From positions 747,889 to 811,888 of the forward strand of contig NZ_JAMDLG010000001.1 in NCBI RefSeq assembly GCF_023721715.1: DNA of 64,000 nucleotides, read 5' to 3'. Shown piece by piece: positions 58,941 to 64,000 of the stretch. Source of the stretch: Parasegetibacter sp. NRK P23. GTDB taxonomy: Bacteria > Bacteroidota > Bacteroidia > Chitinophagales > Chitinophagaceae. The translations under genes were made by a program, and so were the position numbers. The notes under the pieces are model-generated. The model was not told the origin of the DNA and did no database searches. It worked only from the letters and a program-made list of their open reading frames with translations. Numbering within the stretch: the stretch's first letter is position 1; each line of letters opens with the position of its first letter.

Positions 58941-60910
58941 CAGTCAAGGTCCTGGTTGATGCGGGTGAGTCGCAGGTTACTTACGGGAGACACGATGAGC
59001 GGGAATTTTTCGATCACCACATTAGAGGTATCGAGCCCGAAGCCGCGTTCTTCCGACAAACTGATCTCTTTGATCCAGAAATACAGTTTCATGATAATGC
59101 GCTCGAAGAACGGCAGTTCGTTGTCCTGGGAAAGGTATTTCTCCATCACAATAAACTGGAAATCGCCCACCACATTGTTCTTCTCCAGGGATTCGTAGCG
59201 GCTGGTGATGTTCACTTCCTTGTTCTTCACCAGGTCTTCCACCACTTTCCGGAACATGAGGTTGATGCGTTGCTGTACGCGGAAACCGAGCCTGAACTCC
59301 ACGCGGATAATGTCGTTGGGAATGATATGGTCCACGGAATATTCGCAGGTATAGGGGTCATCGAGCGTGTCTACGTGTACGAACCAGTAAATATCGGAGC
59401 GTTTGGGTTTTCTGTTGAGAATCGAATAAATAATCTTGTGCTCAATCTCCTTAGGATTATTCGCCGAAGTGAGGTACACCAGGTGTGTGGCGTATTTGGG
59501 AACGGATTTATCGTTACTCAGTTCCTGGATCATGGGAATATACTGGTCGAGGCGTACAAATTCCACGTAACGGTTCTTAATTTTCCGGGAGCGGTACCAG
59601 GTGTACATAATGAGGAACATCACACCGCCGATCATCAGCGTAATATAGCCGCCATGTGTGAATTTGATGAGGTTGGCCACCAGGAAAGACGATTCGATCA
59701 CGATATATACCACGAGAAAAAGATAGATCAGAAAGGCGGGCACTCTTTTGGAAACGAGGTAGTTGGCGAAAAGAATAGTGGTAGAAAGCATACACAGCGT
59801 GATGGCGAGTCCATAAGCCGCTTCCATACTGGAAGAACGCTGAAAATACAGCACCACGCCGCAACAACCGAGGTACAGCAATATGTTCACACCCGGTATA
59901 AAAAGCTGTCCTTTTTCTTCTGAAGGATAGTTCACCTTCATGCGGGGCCAGAGGTTGAGCCGCATGGCTTCCGAGATCAGGGTGAAGGAACCTGAGATCA
60001 TGGCCTGGCTCGCGATGATGGCAGCGGAAGTCGCAATCACGATACCGATGATCACGAACCATTGGGGCATCAGGTCGTAAAACGCGTTCAGTCCCAGGGC
60101 ATCATTCACGAATTTGCCGTTGTGGTGTGAAAGCAGGTTGGCCGCCTGACCAATATAGTTAACGAGCAAACAGGTTTTCACAAATATCCAGGAGATGCGG
60201 ATATTCCCTCTTCCGCAGTGCCCAAGATCCGAATACAGCGCTTCAGCACCTGTGGTACATAGAAATACGGCGCCCAGCACCCAGAAACCGGCGGGATACG
60301 TAACGAGGAACTGAATGGCGTAATGCGGGCTGAAAGCTTTTAGCACGGAAAGATCATCTGCGAAATGGTAGATGCCCAAACCCGCCAGCATAAGGAACCA
60401 CAAAGACATGATGGGTCCGAAGAGGCGCCCGATGGAATGCGTTCCGAATTGCTGCATGAAAAAGAAAAGCGTCAGGATACCCAGTACGATATATACGATG
60501 GTCATCCTTTCGATATCGTGCAGGGCGGGAATCTGTTTAAGGCCCTCAATGGCAGAAGTAATCGAGATGGGTGGGGTAATAATGCCGTCCGAAAGCAGGG
60601 CAGCCCCGCCGATCATGGCCGGGATCACCAGCCATTTTTTTCGTCTACGCACCAGGGCGTACAGCGAAAACGTTCCGCCTTCCCCCTTGTTATCGGCCCG
60701 GAGGGTGAGGATCACGTACTTGACGGTGGTTTGAAGCGTGATGGTCCAGATGATGCAGGAAAGGCTCCCCAGGATCAGGTCTTCTGAAATTACTTTCTCG
60801 TTGATGATGGCGTTGAAAACGTAGAGAGGAGATGTTCCGATGTCGCCGTAAATAATACCCAGCGCCACTAAAAGGCCCGCTGCGGTAACTTTGTTCAGTT
60901 GTTTGCCCAC
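58940..60910 (-). CDS. kup: Kup-type low-affinity potassium transporter
   Basis: A 656-residue K+/H+ symporter with about 12 membrane segments in the first 440 residues and a soluble C-terminal part. The N-terminal block LLVALGIIYGDIGTSPLYVFNAI is at about residues 13-35; GGTFSLYALVRR and LLSDGIITPPISITSAIEG follow, as does FLCTTGAEALYSDLGHCGRGNI. The start is taken as the GTG at 60910 (VGKQLNKVTAAG), because a good promoter lies between it and the upstream TTG at 61015. It heads a two-gene unit with the rhodanese gene. Confidence 0.93.
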   Translation of the reverse strand: MGKQLNKVTAAGLLVALGIIYGDIGTSPLYVFNAIINEKVISEDLILGSLSCIIWTITLQTTVKYVILTLRADNKGEGGTFSLYALVRRRKKWLVIPAMIGGAALLSDGIITPPISITSAIEGLKQIPALHDIERMTIVYIVLGILTLFFFMQQFGTHSIGRLFGPIMSLWFLMLAGLGIYHFADDLSVLKAFSPHYAIQFLVTYPAGFWVLGAVFLCTTGAEALYSDLGHCGRGNIRISWIFVKTCLLVNYIGQAANLLSHHNGKFVNDALGLNAFYDLMPQWFVIIGIVIATSAAIIASQAMISGSFTLISEAMRLNLWPRMKVNYPSEEKGQLFIPGVNILLYLGCCGVVLYFQRSSSMEAAYGLAITLCMLSTTILFANYLVSKRVPAFLIYLFLVVYIVIESSFLVANLIKFTHGGYITLMIGGVMFLIMYTWYRSRKIKNRYVEFVRLDQYIPMIQELSNDKSVPKYATHLVYLTSANNPKEIEHKIIYSILNRKPKRSDIYWFVHVDTLDDPYTCEYSVDHIIPNDIIRVEFRLGFRVQQRINLMFRKVVEDLVKNKEVNITSRYESLEKNNVVGDFQFIVMEKYLSQDNELPFFERIIMKLYFWIKEISLSEERGFGLDTSNVVIEKFPLIVSPVSNLRLTRINQDLD

Positions 60911-60935
60911 GTTGCTGTGTTGTTGGAATATGGAA

Positions 60936-60965
60936 CAAAGGTATACTGTTCGGCGATATTTCAAA
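60936..60965 (-). promoter_or_regulatory. Consensus promoter of kup
   Basis: On the minus strand TTTG (60965-60962), 18 bp, TACCTTTG (60943-60936). Both boxes fit the Bacteroidota consensus. Transcription would start near 60929, giving a leader of about 20 bases to the GTG start, and excluding the upstream TTG. Confidence 0.7.
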
Positions 60966-61099
60966 AAGCGTTTCCGGACCGCTTTTTGAGAAAGTTTAAC
61001 ACAGTTTATATACAACCCGGCGGGGCCATATTTCGTTTACCAGTATATTCATTGCCGTGGCCAGCAGACCCATCCGCCCGAAATGTGCCGACAATGCTC

Positions 61100-61107
61100 T
61101 ACATTTA
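61100..61107 (+). promoter_or_regulatory. Minus-7-like box of the exported hypothetical gene
   Basis: TACATTTA, one base off TAnnTTTG, 20 bp before the start codon at 61127. Confidence 0.35.
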
Positions 61108-61126
61108 TCGTATAAACACAGGAATT

Positions 61127-62653
61127 ATGAACATCAGATGCTTGTTAACGCTTACCCTGGCTTTGTGTTTTTCACTCACGGAAAGTTTTTCCCAAAGGAT
61201 TTCCTATTCTGAACCGGAAAGGGAAGACAGTAAGCGCACGAATTTTGAGATCATCGGCAAGCTCGGCAACAATTACCTCGTGTTTAAGAACAACCGCGCC
61301 GAAAACGCCATCAGCGTGTATGATAATGATATGAAACTGCTCGAAAGAGTGAACCAGGATTATATGCCCGACCGGGTAATCAACGTGGACTTCGTTTCAT
61401 ATCCTGATTTCGCCTATATGATCTACCAGTTCCAGCGCAAAAATATTGTACACTGCGTTGGGGTGAAAGTTGGTCCGGATGGCAAGAAGATCGGGGAACC
61501 GATAGATATTGATACCACCCAGATCGGGTTTTCCGCCGACAATAAACTTTACTCTACCCTGGTGAGCGAGGACAAAAAAAGGATCATGGCGCTGAAGATC
61601 AACAGCCGGAATGCCCGGAACTTCGTTTTCACCTCGGTGTTACTGGATGAAAACCTGAAACAATTGGAGAAAAAACAGTTGAACATGGCCATGGAGGAAA
61701 GGAACGATTTCTTTACCGATTTCCAGATTTCCAACAGCGGGGAACTGGTTTTCGGAAAATTCATCCGTTCCGGCGGCAATGATAACATCAGCAAATTGTT
61801 CATGGTGACCAAACCCGTGGGAGCCGACCAGTTCTCCATGCACGAACTGGACCTGGGTGGCAGGTACCTCGATGAGGTGAAGATCAGGATCGATAACCTC
61901 AACAACCACTTTCTCCTCACGGCTTTCTATTACAAACAAAGGAGGGGCAACATTGAAGGCATGTACACAGCAGCTTACGACAACAAGGCCGATTCCATCA
62001 CCAAAAGCAATGCCGTGGTATTCAACGACGAACTCCGCAGCATGGCGAAAGGGGAATCGAACCTGAAAATGGCCTTTAATGATTACTTCATCAAAACAAT
62101 TATACCCCGGGTGGATGGCGGGTTTATCCTTGCGGCTGAATCCAACTACACCACTTCCCGCGGCTATACCTGGAACAGGTGGGATTACCTCTCCTTCCGG
62201 AACCCCTGGATGATGCCATCCGACTATTATTTCTGGAACCGTTATTACAGTCCCTGGGGATGGAACTCCTGGCGTTACAACAATACACCCGCCACCCGTT
62301 ATCATGCCGATAACATCATGGTAATCTCCTTCAACAACAAAGGCGAACTGGAATGGAGCAATGTGATACCGAAAACACAGTTCGACGACGAAAGTGATTT
62401 CCTGATCTCTTACGCTTCGCTGGTTACCGGCGGGCAATTGCATTTCCTCTTCAACGAAGTGGAACGCAGGAGCCTGATCCTGAGCGAACAAACTGTTAGT
62501 CCGGACGGACAGATCACCCGTTCGCCCACCATTAAAAACCTTGATAAAGGCTACGAATTCATGCCGCGTTACGCAAAACAGGTTTCCGCGCGCCAAATGG
62601 TTGTACCTTGTTTTTATAGAAACTATCTTTGCTTCGCGAAAGTAGATTTCTAA
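61127..62653 (+). CDS. Exported protein of unknown function
   Basis: A 508-residue protein with a signal peptide (MNIRCLLTLTLALCFSLTES, residues 1-22). The body alternates beta-type stretches such as YLVFKNNRAENAISVYDND and GGFILAAESNYTT, suggesting a beta-propeller-like fold, with a Trp/Tyr-rich segment (WNRWDYLSFRNPW and WGWNSWRYNN) near residues 350-390. No named domain recognised. It is followed by an integral membrane protein gene with a 15-bp gap. The start is placed at the ATG after the promoter-like box; a longer frame upstream lacks a signal. Confidence 0.72.
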   Translation: MNIRCLLTLTLALCFSLTESFSQRISYSEPEREDSKRTNFEIIGKLGNNYLVFKNNRAENAISVYDNDMKLLERVNQDYMPDRVINVDFVSYPDFAYMIYQFQRKNIVHCVGVKVGPDGKKIGEPIDIDTTQIGFSADNKLYSTLVSEDKKRIMALKINSRNARNFVFTSVLLDENLKQLEKKQLNMAMEERNDFFTDFQISNSGELVFGKFIRSGGNDNISKLFMVTKPVGADQFSMHELDLGGRYLDEVKIRIDNLNNHFLLTAFYYKQRRGNIEGMYTAAYDNKADSITKSNAVVFNDELRSMAKGESNLKMAFNDYFIKTIIPRVDGGFILAAESNYTTSRGYTWNRWDYLSFRNPWMMPSDYYFWNRYYSPWGWNSWRYNNTPATRYHADNIMVISFNNKGELEWSNVIPKTQFDDESDFLISYASLVTGGQLHFLFNEVERRSLILSEQTVSPDGQITRSPTIKNLDKGYEFMPRYAKQVSARQMVVPCFYRNYLCFAKVDF

Positions 62654-62668
62654 AACAACCAGCCTAAG

Positions 62669-63652
62669 GTGATTACAATATTCAAGCAGAAAAACCCGGG
62701 AAACGCCCTGATCCTTCTTATTTACGCACTGGTACTGAAGTTCCCGGTGTTCCTGCATCCTTCCTTACCGGTCACCAAGCCGCAGGACGGGTTCCTGTAC
62801 CGCGAACTGGTGGCGTGGCTGAACGGCTTTTCGGGCGGAAGTCCGGCCATTTTTTCCCTGCTCAGTTTCCTTCTGCTTTTTACCCAGGCTTCGCACCTGA
62901 ACAAGATCGTGAACGACCAGCGGCTGTTCCCGAAACCGAACTTCCTGGCGGGAATGAGTTACCTGCTCATCACCTCGTTTTTTCCTGAATGGAATTTGTT
63001 TTCCGCAGGTCTGCTGGTGAACTCGCTGCTGATCTGGGCACTGGTAAAAATGATGGCGCTGTACAATACGCAAAGTCCGAAGACGCAGTTGTTCAACATG
63101 GGTATCCTGGTAGGGCTGGCCTCTTTCCTGTTCTTTCCCGCCGCGGCATTCGTGTTGCTGGTATTTTTCGCCTTATTGCTCATGCGTCCGTTCCGGTTCT
63201 CTGAATGGGTGATTACGTTGATGGGTTTGCTGGCACCGTATTATTTCCTTTTCATCGTATTGTTTCTTTCCGGCAACTGGACACCGGCAAAGTATCTTCC
63301 GCAGATTTCAATTGACATGCTGCGTTTCCGCCCGTCTATCTGGGTGGCCGCGGCCATCTCGCTGATGGTGATTCCTTTTCTGGCCGGGGGGTATTTTGTG
63401 CAGGCGAACCTGGGCAAGATGCTGATACAAACACGGAAGTGCTGGAGCCTGTTGCTGTTGTATATACTTGTTTCCACGCTAATACCTTTTATCAACACTT
63501 CCCAGGATTTTGGAAACTGGATTTTGTGCACGGTGCCGTTCGCTGCTTTTCACGCGGCGGCATATTTTTATCCTAAAACTGGTTTGATGCCGGGGATATT
63601 GCATTGGCTGGGGTTTGCGCTGGCGGTGTACCTGAATTATTTTGGTGGATAG
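62669..63652 (+). CDS. Integral membrane protein of unknown function
   Basis: A 327-residue protein with eight to ten predicted membrane segments, for example LLIYALVLKFPVFLHP, SPAIFSLLSFLLLF and FVLLVFFALLLMRPF. It starts with a GTG at 62669, just after the preceding gene. The sequence has FFPEWNLFSAGLLVN and RPFRFSEWVITLMG blocks common to a Bacteroidota group annotated only as DUF or membrane proteins. Function unknown. Being directly downstream of an exported protein suggests joint function in the envelope. Confidence 0.72.
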   Translation: MITIFKQKNPGNALILLIYALVLKFPVFLHPSLPVTKPQDGFLYRELVAWLNGFSGGSPAIFSLLSFLLLFTQASHLNKIVNDQRLFPKPNFLAGMSYLLITSFFPEWNLFSAGLLVNSLLIWALVKMMALYNTQSPKTQLFNMGILVGLASFLFFPAAAFVLLVFFALLLMRPFRFSEWVITLMGLLAPYYFLFIVLFLSGNWTPAKYLPQISIDMLRFRPSIWVAAAISLMVIPFLAGGYFVQANLGKMLIQTRKCWSLLLLYILVSTLIPFINTSQDFGNWILCTVPFAAFHAAAYFYPKTGLMPGILHWLGFALAVYLNYFGG

Positions 63653-63768
63653 CTCGTTTCACGCGACTGCTTTGTGCTTCGCACTGCGCAGCGCACTGCT
63701 TCGTACCTCGCAGGAGCGGAGACGCAAGGCCTTAGTTGGTTGGCGGGAGTTTCATTTAAGTGGTGTTT

Positions 63769-63969
63769 TTTCTCGCAACGGCGCTACGACGCCACGGCTG
63801 TTTTATTTAGGATGGCTGATTATTACGGGTGAACTTTAATTCTTGCATATACCCTACTATGGCTTGTCACAACAACCCTTTACCCATAAAGAAACATATA
63901 CATTATTGTTCAATGAACAAGAAACAAAAATCAAGCGCTAACGTTGCGTCGTAGCGCCGTTGCGAGAAA
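63769..63969. repeat. Interspersed palindromic repeat family, copy 3 (diverged, at window edge)
   Basis: TTTCTCGCAACGGCGCTACG... at 63769-63792 is the exact complement of 63946-63969 (24 bp). Both are close relatives of the arms at 25846-25933 and 44698-44797. The right one also begins like a new left arm (CGTTGCG at 63942) whose partner may lie beyond 64000. A related stretch, CTGCTTCGTACCTCGCAGGAGC (63697-63718), shows part of the shared spacer. The gene-free region 63653-64000 otherwise has no recognised feature. Confidence 0.75.
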
Positions 63970-64000
63970 CCCCTTCTTTCGTGCCGCACATCAACAGCCC

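Noticed and set aside
58886-59923. 345-residue open frame on the plus strand opposite kup
   Set aside because: Shadow of kup, whose protein sequence is clearly conserved; the frame also crosses the end of the rhodanese gene.
61640-62758. 372-residue minus-strand frame opposite the exported hypothetical
   Set aside because: The plus-strand gene has a signal peptide, promoter-like box and continuous protein-like sequence; the antisense frame has none of these.

Overview
The window looks like a core chromosomal segment of a Bacteroidota bacterium, most likely of the order Chitinophagales (Chitinophagaceae-like). Supporting signs are repeated TAnnTTTG minus-7 promoter boxes, GldA-type ABC ATPase, the long form of IspG, a Bat VWA/TPR pair, a CstB-like persulfide dioxygenase, DivIC, an ECF sigma factor with GTAAC/CGTC promoters, and many lipoproteins with short N-terminal signals. 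No SusC/SusD pair, rRNA, tRNA, phage, IS element or CRISPR array was found. The genus assignment is inference.

Layout. 1-3.7 kb (minus): start of a nuo operon (nuoB edge, nuoA), a secreted TPR protein, a PstS-like lipoprotein and a small membrane protein. 3.9-6.5 kb (plus): LMW phosphatase, hisS, 2H phosphoesterase-like protein. 7.0-13.2 kb (minus): complete tetR-tolC-acrA-acrB efflux operon. 13.5-17.1 kb: a radical SAM protein facing a MurU-like nucleotidyltransferase plus an AmgK-like kinase fused to a RapZ C-terminal domain. 17.2-20.6 kb: icmF (fused B12 mutase). 20.8-25.8 kb (plus): six-gene oxidative L-fucose (or related deoxysugar) catabolic operon. 25.9-29.7 kb: RidA, truncated 3-hydroxyacyl-CoA dehydrogenase-like protein, tsaB, ArsR, CstB-like sulfur enzyme. 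29.8-38.7 kb (minus): long run of acyltransferase, nadB, lipoprotein, aldose epimerase, ispG, batC, batB and a class D beta-lactamase. 38.8-44.6 kb: PhyH-like dioxygenase, kbl, an ECF sigma/anti-sigma module with a small co-regulated gene, outer membrane protein, L,D-transpeptidase. 44.8-51.6 kb: acs, SulP transporter with carbonic anhydrase, MHS-type MFS transporter. 51.6-58.7 kb: YhcG-type nuclease, gldA, eno, divIC, nth, FUSC protein. 58.7-63.7 kb: rhodanese, kup and two uncharacterised envelope proteins.

Functional themes are energy and carbon metabolism (Nuo, IcmF, Acs, Eno, fucose pathway), envelope and cell-wall recycling (AmgK/MurU, L,D-transpeptidase, DivIC, acyltransferase), export and resistance (RND pump, beta-lactamase), and stress and sulfur handling (CstB-like, RidA, ECF sigma).

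The most notable non-gene structures are an interspersed palindromic repeat family (25.85, 44.70 and 63.8-64.0 kb), a 29-bp perfect palindrome inside the yhcG-type gene, and two matching ECF-type promoters (GTAAC-N16/17-CGTC) in front of the sigma gene and an otherwise anonymous 65-residue gene. I did not find a clearly undescribed multi-gene system. The best candidates for new biology are the kinase-RapZ fusion and the ECF regulon small protein.
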